64,000 nucleotides of DNA, from positions 3,162,001 to 3,226,000 of the forward strand of contig OY782877.1 in NCBI GenBank assembly GCA_963678445.1, in the 5' to 3' direction. The translations under genes and the position numbers were made by a program. Source of the stretch: G963678445 sp963678445 (GTDB lineage: Bacteria; Hydrogenedentota; Hydrogenedentia; Hydrogenedentales; G963678445). Numbering within the stretch: position 1 is the stretch's first letter; every line of letters begins with the position of its first letter. The notes under the pieces are model-generated. The model was not told the DNA's origin and searched no databases. It worked only from the letters and a program-made list of their open reading frames with translations. This document shows, one piece after another, positions 16,857-26,020 of the stretch.

Positions 16857-18024
16857 ACGTGAATTTTGTGGCGTGGTTATTGGCGTGTTGCTGTTGCATC
16901 TGACGATGGCGGGCTGTGCCCCGAAGAAGGAGGATGCGGTGGTGGCGGAAAAACGGGTTGCGGTGGTCTTGCAACCGGCTGAGGAGCGTGAGTTTAAAGA
17001 GGGCTTTGTGGTGCAGGGAAATCTGCAGGCGAAAGATTTTGCCTTGGTCGGACCGCTGATCCCGGGCACGCTGGAAAAGATTTATGTGGATGAGGGGGAT
17101 GCGGTGGTGGCAGGGGAAACGGTGCTGTTTGAGAGTGATGCGGTTAAGGTGCGCGAGGCGGTGCAGGTGAGCCGTCAGGATTTGGCGTTGGCCAAGGGAC
17201 AGCAGCGGGAAGCGCAGGCCAATCTGGATGCTCAATTGGCACAGTTTGAGAAGGCGGAGATTGATTATGAACGTTTCTTGCGTTTGCGTGAGAAAGACGC
17301 GGTGACGAAAGATGCGATGGAGCAGCAGACGATGCGGTATAAGGCGATGAAGGCGGGGCTGGAGCATGCACGTACGGTGGTTGATTTGGCGGCGGAGCAG
17401 ATGAAGAAGGCGCAGGCGGGATTGGCAATTGCAGAGAAGAATTTGAAGGATTCGACGGTGAAGGCGCCGATTAGCGGTGTGGTTAGTTACAAGATGAAGG
17501 AGCAGGGGGAGTTTGGCAGTGTGGGGCATCCTGTAGTACGGATTGAGAATACGGATGTATTGGAAATGTCGGCTTTTGTGCCGGGTGAGTATTACCCGCG
17601 TATTGTGCCGGGTGAAACGAAGGTGCGAATCAGCGCCAATGGAATTGATGCAGGTGAGTTTGTTGTGGCATACAAGAGTCCTACCATACAGCCACAGTTA
17701 CGCACCTTTGAGGTGAAGTGCATTTTGGAGAATCCGGAGGAGGGCATTGTCTCTGGAGCAATGGCTGAAGTAGATATTTTGCTGCAAACGCGCATGGGAC
17801 TGGGTGTGCCGGTAGCTTCGGTGCAGACGCGTGGCAGTAAAACGGTGGTGTTTCTGATGGAGAATGAAAAGGCGCGTATGGAGCCGGTGGAAACGGGTTT
17901 GCAGAGTGATGGTTGGGTGGAGTTGATTTCGCCTTCGTTTGCGGCGGGGACGCCGGTGGTGCGTTTGGGACAGTACATGTTGGATGAAGGGGATTTGGTG
18001 GATGTGCAGAAAGGAGACGTCTGA
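16843..18024 (+). CDS. RND efflux periplasmic adaptor (HlyD/AcrA family) lipoprotein
   Basis: Periplasmic linker between the RND pump and the TolC-like channel. The start at 16843 (ATGATG) gives a lipoprotein signal MMRSKREFCGVVIGVLLLHL followed by TMAGC. In order there is the lipoyl/barrel-sandwich half (LVGPLIPGTLEKIYVDEGDA), a helical hairpin of about 100-205, the second lipoyl half (DSTVKAPISGVVSYKMKEQG) and the beta-barrel and membrane-proximal domains. The gene overlaps the tolC-like gene by 14 bases and the pump gene by 1. A longer upstream frame exists but overlaps tolC extensively and has no signal. Confidence 0.92.
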   Translation: MMRSKREFCGVVIGVLLLHLTMAGCAPKKEDAVVAEKRVAVVLQPAEEREFKEGFVVQGNLQAKDFALVGPLIPGTLEKIYVDEGDAVVAGETVLFESDAVKVREAVQVSRQDLALAKGQQREAQANLDAQLAQFEKAEIDYERFLRLREKDAVTKDAMEQQTMRYKAMKAGLEHARTVVDLAAEQMKKAQAGLAIAEKNLKDSTVKAPISGVVSYKMKEQGEFGSVGHPVVRIENTDVLEMSAFVPGEYYPRIVPGETKVRISANGIDAGEFVVAYKSPTIQPQLRTFEVKCILENPEEGIVSGAMAEVDILLQTRMGLGVPVASVQTRGSKTVVFLMENEKARMEPVETGLQSDGWVELISPSFAAGTPVVRLGQYMLDEGDLVDVQKGDV

Positions 18025-21000
18025 TGTTTTTGTCGTCTGCTTCGTTGCGCAGACCGGTGGCTATGTGCTGCCTGATTATTGCGCTGACTTTGTTAGGGAT
18101 GAACAGCTATCGAAAGTTGGGGCTGGAAAGTCTGCCGGAAATTGATACGCCGTATATCAATATTGTGACGATTTATCCGGGGGGGACGCCTTCGGATATT
18201 GAAACGGATATTGCGAAGCGCATTGAGGATGTGGTCGTTTCTATTGATGGGTTGAAGCATGTAACGTCGGCATGTATGGAAAATGTCTGCCAGACGCTGC
18301 TGGAATTCAATCTGGATGTCGATGTGGATGTGGCGGCCAATGATGTGCGTGAAAAGATCGATTTGATCATCAATGATTTTCCTGAGGGTACGGAAAAGCC
18401 GAAGGTTTTGAAGTATGACATTAATGCGAAGCCGATCATTAACCTGGCGCTGACGGGGGATGTGCCGGTGGATGAGTTGTATGACTTCGCGGATAACACG
18501 CTGAGCGATCGTCTTACGATGATTGCGGGGGTGGCGGAGGTGCAGCTTATTGGCGGTGCTGAACGTGAAGTGCATGTCTTGCTGGATCGCAGAAAACTGG
18601 CGGCGCGGGGATTGGCGAGTGCCGAGGTGGTGGAAGCGTTGGGTAGAGGGGTTCGGCTGATTCCTTCGGGGCGTGTACGTGACAGTGGCGTGGAGTATGC
18701 GGTCAAGTTTGACAGTGAGTATGCGTCGTTGGAGGCGATGGAGGGCTTTGAGGTGCGCAATCAGGAGGGGCAGCGTTGCTATCTGCGTGATATTGGTCGG
18801 GTGGTAATGAGTACGGAAGAGGTACGGGAAACCTCTTATATTAATGGAAAGCCTTGTGTGGCGATCAAGGTGGTGAAAAAGGCGGATGCCAATGCGGTGG
18901 CGGTGGTGGAGCAGGTAAAGGCGGCGATGAGTAAATTGCGTGAGAATTTGCCCGGTGGTATGGAACTGGTATGGGTTTCGGATGACGGAACGGTGACGCA
19001 GGCGGAGGTGAATAGTACGGTGATTAATATTATTCAGGGGATCTTTCTGACAGCGTTTATCCTCTTTTTCTTTTTGTATGATTTCAGGGCGACGCTGATT
19101 GTGGCGATTACGATGCCGTTGACGGTGGTTATAACGTTTTTTGCGATGCAGTTGGTGGGATATACACTTAATTTGTCTACCTTACTGGCTTTAGGTTTAT
19201 CGGTTGGTATTCTTGTGACGAATTCTATCGTAGTTCTGGAAAGCATCATGAAGCGCCTGGAGCGGACTGGGAATGTGGTTGAGTCGGCGCGTTTGGGCGC
19301 ATCGGAGGTGGGTGTAGCGGTCTTGGCCAGTGCAGGCACTAACCTGGTGGTGTTGTTTCCGATCTATATGATGGGAAGTATGGTCGGGAAGTTTTTCGGT
19401 CCTTTTGCGTTAACCATGGTGCTGGTGACACTGGCATCGTTGTTCATTTCCTTTACGTTAACGCCGATTCTGGCCAGTGTATTGCTTAAACCCAAGGACA
19501 AGAAAAAGAAAACGGTATTGGCTGCTATGGAAACGGGCTGGAACCGGATGTTCAACTGGTTTGCCTCGGGTTTTGCGCGTTTTCTGCGTTTCTTCGAACG
19601 GCATCGTATGGCGGCCCTGCTTTTTCTTGGAGGTGTTGTGCTGCTGTTTTTCCACAGCATGCACATGGCTGGGAATTTGGGCTTTGACTTTTTCCCGGAA
19701 CCGGATCGCGGGGAGGTCTTTTTAAAGCTGGAGTTTCCCACGGAGTACGATTTGGCGCGTACAACGGACCGGGTTAAAAATGTGGAGGAACGCATCAAGG
19801 ATGTGCCCGAGTTGCTCCATGTCTTAACGACGATTGGTAAGGTGCAGGGGGTGGTAGGACGTTCGTCGGAAGGGGTGTATCTGGCGCAGTTGTTATTGAA
19901 GTTTACGGATAAAACGGAGCGCGAAGAGTCGATTGAAGCTCTAATGGCGATGGTGCGGACGCGTATGGATGGCTATGCAGGCTGCATTGTAACGGTAGCG
20001 CAGGCCAATATGATTGGCGGGCAGAGTTCGCCGATTGAGTTGGAGATATCGGGGGATGAATTCCCGATTCTGGACAGATTGGCGTTGGAGGCGCAGGAGC
20101 TGGCAGAGTCTATTCCAGGCTATCAGGAGCCGGATACGACGGTCCGTATTGGCAAGCCGGAACAGCGGATTCTTCCCAAGCGCGCCGTGTTGGGTGATTT
20201 GGGTATGCCTGCTACGGGCCTGGGGTATACATTACGTGCGAATCTGGAGGGCCTGACGGCGGCGGTGTATAAGGAGAACGCGCGCAACTATGATGTCGTT
20301 GTGAAGTTGGAGGAGGAGGAGGGGTATGAACAGGTGAAGAATTTCCAATTCCCGGGTGTGACAGGTCATCCCCTGGCGTTGGCGGCGATTGGGGAATTGG
20401 AGAATACGCGTGCGCCGGTGCAAATCATGCGCAAGGACAAGCAACGCATGTCCAAATTGTTTTCCAATCTGGATATGCCGATGAAGGATGCGGTGGATGC
20501 GTTGACGGTGAAACTGGAAAATGAGATGCAGTTTCCTCCCAATTACTCGTATTTCTTCGGCGGTGAAGCGGAAATGATGGATGAGGCGGTGTTGGAGTTT
20601 TTGGAGGCGGCCATTATTGCGCTGGTGCTGACGTATTTGGTGTTGGCGGCTATTCTGGAGTCATTCCGTCAGCCCTTTATTATCATGCTAACGGTTCCCT
20701 TGGGTTTTATGGGAATTATCTATGCGCTGTATATTACCGGCGAAGATTTCTCTATGTTTGTGCTTCTGGGTGCAGTAATGCTGGTGGGCATCGTGGTGAA
20801 TAACGCGATCCTGATTATGGACCAGTTGAATCAATATGTGCAGCAGGGGGTACCGCGTCACGAAGCGATGGTCAAAGCGGCCTCCGAACGTTTTCGTCCC
20901 ATTGTAATGATCACGCTGGCCGCCATTTTGGGTATGTTGCCGTTGGCGATGACGCAAGGTATCGGTAGTGAAAATCGAAATGGTATTGGGATTGCATCGG

Positions 21001-21137
21001 TCGGCGGTATTGCTGTGTCGGCCTTGTTGACCTTGTTTGTCCTACCGATTCTTTACGATTTTTCTACACGAGGCAAGAAAAAGGTGAAGCATAAAAAAGA
21101 CCCATCTCAATCCCCTTCGCAAGTGCAAAGCGAGTAA
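18024..21137 (+). CDS. RND-family efflux pump permease (AcrB/MdtB-like)
   Basis: Inner-membrane proton-driven exporter, 1037 residues, the normal size. It has twelve predicted helices: TM1 near residues 12-30, TM2-6 around 335-475, TM7 near 540 and TM8-12 around 870-1015, with two large periplasmic loops. The TM4 motif that is usually V-D-D/N-A-I-V-V is here GILVTNSIVVLE, and TM10 reads GIVVNNAILIMD. So the canonical TM4 Asp (AcrB D407) and TM10 Lys (K940) are replaced, which may change the proton relay. It starts in the TGATG overlap with the adaptor gene and is last in the operon before a strong terminator. Confidence 0.93.
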   Translation: MFLSSASLRRPVAMCCLIIALTLLGMNSYRKLGLESLPEIDTPYINIVTIYPGGTPSDIETDIAKRIEDVVVSIDGLKHVTSACMENVCQTLLEFNLDVDVDVAANDVREKIDLIINDFPEGTEKPKVLKYDINAKPIINLALTGDVPVDELYDFADNTLSDRLTMIAGVAEVQLIGGAEREVHVLLDRRKLAARGLASAEVVEALGRGVRLIPSGRVRDSGVEYAVKFDSEYASLEAMEGFEVRNQEGQRCYLRDIGRVVMSTEEVRETSYINGKPCVAIKVVKKADANAVAVVEQVKAAMSKLRENLPGGMELVWVSDDGTVTQAEVNSTVINIIQGIFLTAFILFFFLYDFRATLIVAITMPLTVVITFFAMQLVGYTLNLSTLLALGLSVGILVTNSIVVLESIMKRLERTGNVVESARLGASEVGVAVLASAGTNLVVLFPIYMMGSMVGKFFGPFALTMVLVTLASLFISFTLTPILASVLLKPKDKKKKTVLAAMETGWNRMFNWFASGFARFLRFFERHRMAALLFLGGVVLLFFHSMHMAGNLGFDFFPEPDRGEVFLKLEFPTEYDLARTTDRVKNVEERIKDVPELLHVLTTIGKVQGVVGRSSEGVYLAQLLLKFTDKTEREESIEALMAMVRTRMDGYAGCIVTVAQANMIGGQSSPIELEISGDEFPILDRLALEAQELAESIPGYQEPDTTVRIGKPEQRILPKRAVLGDLGMPATGLGYTLRANLEGLTAAVYKENARNYDVVVKLEEEEGYEQVKNFQFPGVTGHPLALAAIGELENTRAPVQIMRKDKQRMSKLFSNLDMPMKDAVDALTVKLENEMQFPPNYSYFFGGEAEMMDEAVLEFLEAAIIALVLTYLVLAAILESFRQPFIIMLTVPLGFMGIIYALYITGEDFSMFVLLGAVMLVGIVVNNAILIMDQLNQYVQQGVPRHEAMVKAASERFRPIVMITLAAILGMLPLAMTQGIGSENRNGIGIASVGGIAVSALLTLFVLPILYDFSTRGKKKVKHKKDPSQSPSQVQSE

Positions 21138-21156
21138 TCGTATAGTGCGTATACAT

Positions 21157-21192
21157 AAAGCACCGGAGCTAAAAGCTCCGGTGCTTTTTTTT
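21157..21192 (+). terminator. Rho-independent terminator of the efflux operon
   Basis: AAAGCACCGGAGCT and AGCTCCGGTGCTTT form a 14-bp perfect stem with a 3-base loop, followed by T residues. The rest of the gap to 21404 shows nothing definite. Confidence 0.93.
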
Positions 21193-21404
21193 GGCTTTAG
21201 GGCGAGGCCGGAGTTGTGTTCCTATGATTCGGTATCGAAGCAGGAAAGTGGAGGAAGGAATAGTTTGTCGACCTGATATGGTGGATTGCACTGCGGATCT
21301 GTGTTGGTTGTTGGTGTAATATCGGCTTTGCTATGATGACGCCTGATATTTGATTCGGTTTCCAGGGATTAGGCGCTGGTGAATTTCCTTTACAGGAGTG
21401 CGTA

Positions 21405-22169
21405 ATGATGAATACAGGTGTAGAAGGGGCGAATGAACCGCGGGAAGATGTGTTTTCAAAGGCATTTTTGCCTTTGGTTTGCATAAGTGGCGTGGCGTTT
21501 GTGCTATTTATTGTAGGGGTCTGCTTGTTTTCGTTTTTTGGCGAGCGCTACGCGGATCGCCTGAGTGGAGAAATCGGCGAGTTGCAGAGTCAGCATGCGC
21601 AGGCCCTGGCTGAGATCGGACAGACGGAGAATGCGATTGCCGCGTATGAAAAGGCGCTTGCGTTGCGCTTTGATGATCCACGGCAGCGAGGGTGGACCTT
21701 ACGGCGCTTGGGGCGTTTGTTGTTGCAGGAGGAGCGTGCGGCGGATGCGTTGCCGTATTTGCAGGAATGTATCGCCGCGTATCCGGAGGATTTGGTGGCG
21801 CAGGATTTACATGCAAGTGCGTTGCGTTTAACGAAGCAGTATGCGGCGTTGGTGACTGCGGCCCAAGCCTGGGAAGCGCAAGCGCGTGGTCAGGGTAATG
21901 CGCATAATCAATCTCTGGCGCAGTATAGCCTGGGGATGGCGTATGAGGGATTGGAGAAACCGGAAGAGGCCTTGGCGGCGTATCTGCAGGGACACGCATT
22001 GGAAGCGTCGGGGGTGAATGCTTATCATGCGGCAACGATGGCCTATAAGTTGGGGGACTATGAACGGGCATTGGAATTGGTGGATGCGTATTTGGAGGTG
22101 GGGGTCGGCTGGCGTTTGAAATCGGCTAAACGGTTGCGACGGCAAATCGAAAGTGCGCGTCAATCATGA
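21405..22169 (+). CDS. Membrane-anchored TPR protein
   Basis: Inner-membrane protein of 254 residues with one helix at about 25-47 (LVCISGVAFVLFIVGVCLFS) and TPR repeats from about 60 on, such as AEIGQTENAIAAYEKALALR and EKPEEALAAYLQGHALE. The ATG at 21405 follows AGGAG; a second ATG is adjacent. It overlaps the O-antigen ligase gene by four bases (ATGA), so the two are coupled. It probably assists polysaccharide assembly or export as a scaffold; this is inferred from context only. Confidence 0.75.
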   Translation: MMNTGVEGANEPREDVFSKAFLPLVCISGVAFVLFIVGVCLFSFFGERYADRLSGEIGELQSQHAQALAEIGQTENAIAAYEKALALRFDDPRQRGWTLRRLGRLLLQEERAADALPYLQECIAAYPEDLVAQDLHASALRLTKQYAALVTAAQAWEAQARGQGNAHNQSLAQYSLGMAYEGLEKPEEALAAYLQGHALEASGVNAYHAATMAYKLGDYERALELVDAYLEVGVGWRLKSAKRLRRQIESARQS

Positions 22170-24313
22170 TGCGCATGCCGGATTGGAGTAGGGGGCGATT
22201 GTTTTTCCTGCTGCTTTTCGCCGTGGCGTGGCCGTGGGAGATTTTTCAGCGTGTTCCGATCCTAGGGGGGACGGTGGCAAGTTGGGCCGGGTTGGTTTGT
22301 ATTGCCTGGGCGATTATAGAAGCGCTGTTGCAGCGGCGTCTTTGGCGACGAACAGGCCTGGAGGCCCCTATCGCACTGTTGGCGGTGGCGTGTCTTCAAT
22401 CGGCATCGCATACGCTTGACTGGGGTTTGACGGCGCCGCTTCTGCGTCAGTATCTGCTTTATCTGGTTCTGTTTTACGCGGTATACCAACTGGTTCGTAC
22501 TCCAAGTGAAGCGGTATTACTGTGTTCGGTTTTTATGGTGAGTTGCGTATTTGTGGGGTTCTTTTCGTTGATTTGCGCAGGGGGCGTGTTGCACCCGGCT
22601 TATATTGGGGCTACGCATGCCTTTGGTCGCAGGATGGGGGCGGAGGTGCAGATGGGAGCCTTGATGCGGATTGCTGCGACGACGCTGGATTTTAATCAGG
22701 GTGTGTTTCCGTTGTTGTTGGCATTACCGATGGCGGCGTTACTGTGGTCAAACTCTCCTAAAGCGACAGTGCGATGGAGAGGGCGCGCAGGTGTGCTGTT
22801 GATGCTGCTTGTGTTGACGGGGGGGATCGTCGTTTCGTTTTCTCGCAGTTCTATCTTGGGTATAGGGCTGGTGCTGGCACTTTTCTTTGCAACATGTTGG
22901 CTGCGTGCATCGCGTAAGGGGTGGGTGTTGACGGCGATTGCGGCCTGTGTTGGGGTGGGCGTGGTGCTGCTTTGGATAAGTGGCTACGGAGAAGCGCTGT
23001 GGTTGCGTGCGTTGCGTGGGTTAACGTCGCGGGATGCGTCATACCAATCACGACTGTATGTGTTTCAGCTGGCCGGACGATTGTTGCCGACCTATGCATG
23101 GTTTGGAACCGGTTTGGGAGCGTCGGTGAAGGCCATCGCAGCGGTGGCGGACCCGCAAGTATGGCAGGGTACGGTCATTCATAGCGTGCCCGGACGTTTT
23201 CTTTTGGAAACGGGTATATTGGGCTTGGTCGGGTATCTCTGGTTGTGGGGGGGGATGCTGCGTTTAGCCTGGCGTCGTTTCCGTACGGCCGAGGAGCAGG
23301 TACGACAACGACTGGCAGGCGTTGTGTTGTTGGTGTACGGCGTAGGCTTCTGGATTCTTCTGGTGCAACCCTTTATGGCTTTGTCCTTGTTTCCTTTTTT
23401 GCTGGCGCTTTTTCAGGCGGGGCTGCGAGTGGAGAAGGCCTCATTGAAGAAGAGCGCTGATCGTGGCGGTGAGCGGGGGATGGCAGTGCTGGCAGGCGTG
23501 CTGATAGTGCTATTGGTGATGCTGAATGTGACGCGGTATCAACAAACCTGCCGTTGGCTGTTTCAGTATGGGGATGTACTGGAAACCGGGATAGCGGCGG
23601 AGCAGGAGGGCGATTGGGAGGCGGCGTGCTTGCAGTATGAAGATGCCGCGAATCGTCTCAAGGGGCTTGGCGGAGTGGATGCCTGGGAAAAACTGCCTTA
23701 TTCGGATGTGGCAATGGAGATAGCTGGGTTGGCCTGGGTCTGTGATGCGATGGAAGTGGCTGAGGTTGGGGGGCATTTACGTCCTGTTGTTGCAAGTGCG
23801 CTGGGATTAGCGCGTGTTGCGTATGCCAAGGGAGATTTTAAAGCGGCCCGGACGCGGTTTGAGCAGGTTTTAGGCCTTTCGAAGGCAGATATATACGCGT
23901 ATATGTTGGCGGAGACGTATTGGGTTGAGGGCACGTATGCAAAGGCTATACAGGAATATGGGCGTGCGGGAATTTTGCCCCAAACGGCAGATTTTAAGGA
24001 ATTGATGGCGAGGTTAGAGGATTCTATTCGTACTGCAGCGTTGCAGGAGGGGGTAGAATCAGGTGTGGAGGCGGCAAACCTCATGGTGAAGCAAGGGCGT
24101 TTTGAGGAAGCGATAGCAATGTGTCGTGAGGTGTTGCAAGCGGGCGATGTCTCCGCCGAAGCATGTTTTTTGATGGGGGTGGATGCAGAATGCACCGGGG
24201 AAAAGACGCTTGCCTGTGACTGGTATGAACGCGCCATTGCGGTGCTGCCCAGTCATCAGCAAGCACAGCTGCGATTAAGTACACTTGTGGCGCAAAAACC
24301 ACAACGCAAGTGA
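22166..24313 (+). CDS. O-antigen ligase-family polytopic protein with C-terminal TPR domain
   Basis: Inner-membrane protein of the WaaL/O-antigen polymerase family, 715 residues. About ten membrane helices occupy 1-430. The periplasmic loop around 270-345 contains RGLTSRDASYQSRLYVFQLA and GTGLGASVKAIAA, matching the R-x-x-x-(W/F)-x-x-A pattern and the conserved His loop region (QGTVIHSVPGRFLLETG). After a last helix (VLAGVLIVLLVMLNV, about 435-450) come TPR-like repeats to the end, predicted periplasmic. Such enzymes join polysaccharide to lipid A, protein or other acceptors. The acceptor here is unknown. Confidence 0.85.
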   Translation: MMRMPDWSRGRLFFLLLFAVAWPWEIFQRVPILGGTVASWAGLVCIAWAIIEALLQRRLWRRTGLEAPIALLAVACLQSASHTLDWGLTAPLLRQYLLYLVLFYAVYQLVRTPSEAVLLCSVFMVSCVFVGFFSLICAGGVLHPAYIGATHAFGRRMGAEVQMGALMRIAATTLDFNQGVFPLLLALPMAALLWSNSPKATVRWRGRAGVLLMLLVLTGGIVVSFSRSSILGIGLVLALFFATCWLRASRKGWVLTAIAACVGVGVVLLWISGYGEALWLRALRGLTSRDASYQSRLYVFQLAGRLLPTYAWFGTGLGASVKAIAAVADPQVWQGTVIHSVPGRFLLETGILGLVGYLWLWGGMLRLAWRRFRTAEEQVRQRLAGVVLLVYGVGFWILLVQPFMALSLFPFLLALFQAGLRVEKASLKKSADRGGERGMAVLAGVLIVLLVMLNVTRYQQTCRWLFQYGDVLETGIAAEQEGDWEAACLQYEDAANRLKGLGGVDAWEKLPYSDVAMEIAGLAWVCDAMEVAEVGGHLRPVVASALGLARVAYAKGDFKAARTRFEQVLGLSKADIYAYMLAETYWVEGTYAKAIQEYGRAGILPQTADFKELMARLEDSIRTAALQEGVESGVEAANLMVKQGRFEEAIAMCREVLQAGDVSAEACFLMGVDAECTGEKTLACDWYERAIAVLPSHQQAQLRLSTLVAQKPQRK

Positions 24314-24697
24314 CCAGCGTTACCGTCAAGTGGTCCAGCGACCACAAGCAATATTTATGGTCCTGGGCGTAGTGTCCGCCGCAAAAAAACTAAATTTTAT
24401 GTTAGCTTTTCAAATTTGAGTCGCCAAAGTGGTCCAGCGACCACAAGCAAGTGGCCAGCGCCACCGGCGATATCTATATGGTCCTGACAGGCGTTTGGGA
24501 AGCGGATTATGGTAACTTGGTGTCTTGCACCTGGAATATAAATTGGCTATGCTACGTTATTAAAAACTAAGCGCTTCAGCGACCGGTGACCAGCGCCACC
24601 GGCTAAGTATGGTCCTTGACGTCCCGGACCGGAACAAAGTTTTGTTATTTTTAAGGTAACTTTTGGGATGTCATTGTTTGGGATAATGAGTCACTAA
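24311..24697 (-). repeat. Cluster of interspersed hairpin repeats (copies E1-E3)
   Basis: Tandem, partly degraded copies in reverse orientation fill the 400-base gap before the thioredoxin gene. The hairpin GTGGTC-CAGC-GACCAC occurs at about 24330 and 24429, GTGGC-CAGC-GCCAC at about 24451, and the related GGTGACCAGCGCCACC at about 24585. AT-rich halves end in GAGTCGCCA (about 24422) and GAGTCACTAAC (about 24688-24698). The last lies 15 bases before the next ATG. Confidence 0.8.
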
Positions 24698-24714
24698 CCA
24701 GAGGAATTTTTTTG

Positions 24715-25938
24715 ATGAATGTTTTGCACACCCTCCGATGGCTGAGTATCTCTTTATGTGTGGTGCTTGTGTTTGGTATGTCTGCTTTGGCACAGGAGCC
24801 GGATGCTGCGCCAGATGCCAAGGCTTTGACACAAAAGGCGATGACGTTTTTTTCGAATCTGGACAGTATGTCGGTCGATTTGGCGATGGGACTGCATGTA
24901 GAGCGCGGTGACAAGATTCATGACCGGTCTATTGATGCCCATTTTGCGTTGCGGGGTGAAAAGGAAGTCTATTTGACGCTTAAAGACCCCAAGGCGAAGG
25001 AAGAACTTTTCGGCAATGGTGAGACGATAACGATCTACCATTCGGCTCAAAAGAACTATATGGTGCATGAATTGGCTCAAAAGCGCTGGCAAACTACGGC
25101 GCTTCTTGGTGGGGATGCGTTTCGACCTGCTATGTTAATGATAGCGTATCTTGTTCATAATGAATCAACCCTTTTTAATGGAGTTGATGAGGTTAAGTAT
25201 ATCGGGCAGGAGGCCTGTGGGGATGATGGCGCTTTGTGTGATCATGTGCGTCTGATTGGTGCAAGTCAGGATGTGGATTTATGGCTTGCCGTCGGTGATG
25301 AGCCGTTACCGCGACGGCTGCAGGTGGTGCTGGATAAGCAGTATCTTGCCCCTGGTGCGCAAAAACCTGTTTTGCATGTGGAGATCCGTGTTGATTTGAC
25401 CAATTGGACGGTTAATACGATTTTGCCGGACGATATGTTTACGTTTACCCCACCCGAAGGCGTTACCCGCAAGCTGAGCCAGGAAGAGATCCAGGAGCGT
25501 GCAGCACATCGGGGGAAACCGGCCCCCCAAGTCGAATTGGATTTGTTGGGCGGGGGTAAGTTGGACCTCGCAGCGCATAAGGGAAAGAATATTGTTATTC
25601 TGGATTTCTTTGCAACCTGGTGTCCGCCCTGTCGTGTCGCCATGCCGATACTTGCCCAGATAGCCCAGGACTATGCGGATAAGAACGTTGTGCTGTATGG
25701 GATTAATCAGGGGGAAGCGGCTGAAAGAGTGCAGGCCTTACTGGATAATATGAAGCTCTCCATGACGGTTGCGCTGGACAAGAATGCGCAGTATGGTAAA
25801 CTCTATGGCGTGCAGGGTATTCCGCATATGGTCATCATTGACAAAGAGGGTGTTGTGCGTCAGGTTCACCGGGGTGCGCCGGAAAACCTTAAAGAAGAGG
25901 TTAAGAAGGACTTGGATGCGCTGCTGGAGGAGGGGTAA
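24715..25938 (+). CDS. Exported DUF2092/LolA-like protein fused to a TlpA-type thioredoxin
   Basis: Periplasmic protein of 407 residues with a signal peptide ending about SALAQEP. The first half (about 35-250) looks like a DUF2092/LolA-type beta-sheet domain (FFSNLDSMSVDLAMGL, WLAVGDEPLPRRLQVV, TFTPPEGVTRKLS). The second half (about 260-407) is a redoxin with active site ATWCPPC and the cis-Pro loop GVQGIPHMVIIDKEG. It probably reduces or delivers electrons to disulfides, with the N-terminal part binding a hydrophobic or lipid ligand (inference). ATG 24715 has AGAGGAA upstream. Repeat copy E3 abuts its leader. Confidence 0.85.
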   Translation: MNVLHTLRWLSISLCVVLVFGMSALAQEPDAAPDAKALTQKAMTFFSNLDSMSVDLAMGLHVERGDKIHDRSIDAHFALRGEKEVYLTLKDPKAKEELFGNGETITIYHSAQKNYMVHELAQKRWQTTALLGGDAFRPAMLMIAYLVHNESTLFNGVDEVKYIGQEACGDDGALCDHVRLIGASQDVDLWLAVGDEPLPRRLQVVLDKQYLAPGAQKPVLHVEIRVDLTNWTVNTILPDDMFTFTPPEGVTRKLSQEEIQERAAHRGKPAPQVELDLLGGGKLDLAAHKGKNIVILDFFATWCPPCRVAMPILAQIAQDYADKNVVLYGINQGEAAERVQALLDNMKLSMTVALDKNAQYGKLYGVQGIPHMVIIDKEGVVRQVHRGAPENLKEEVKKDLDALLEEG

Positions 25939-25968
25939 GAGGTAGTAGTGTTTTATATGCAATAGGGA

Positions 25969-26000
25969 CGGGGCGGCTCATTCGAGCCGCCCCGATTTTG
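25969..26000. terminator. Terminator between convergent genes
   Basis: CGGGGCGGCTC and GAGCCGCCCCG form an 11-bp stem with a 4-base loop, followed by ATTTTGTT for the plus-strand thioredoxin gene. It may also serve the opposing HAD gene. Confidence 0.88.
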
Positions 26001-26020
26001 TTAGGAAGAAACGCATCCAC

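Noticed and set aside
24305..24700. CRISPR array
   Set aside because: The repeated hairpins here have irregular spacing and sequence-similar spacers, and no cas gene is present; they belong to the interspersed repeat family.
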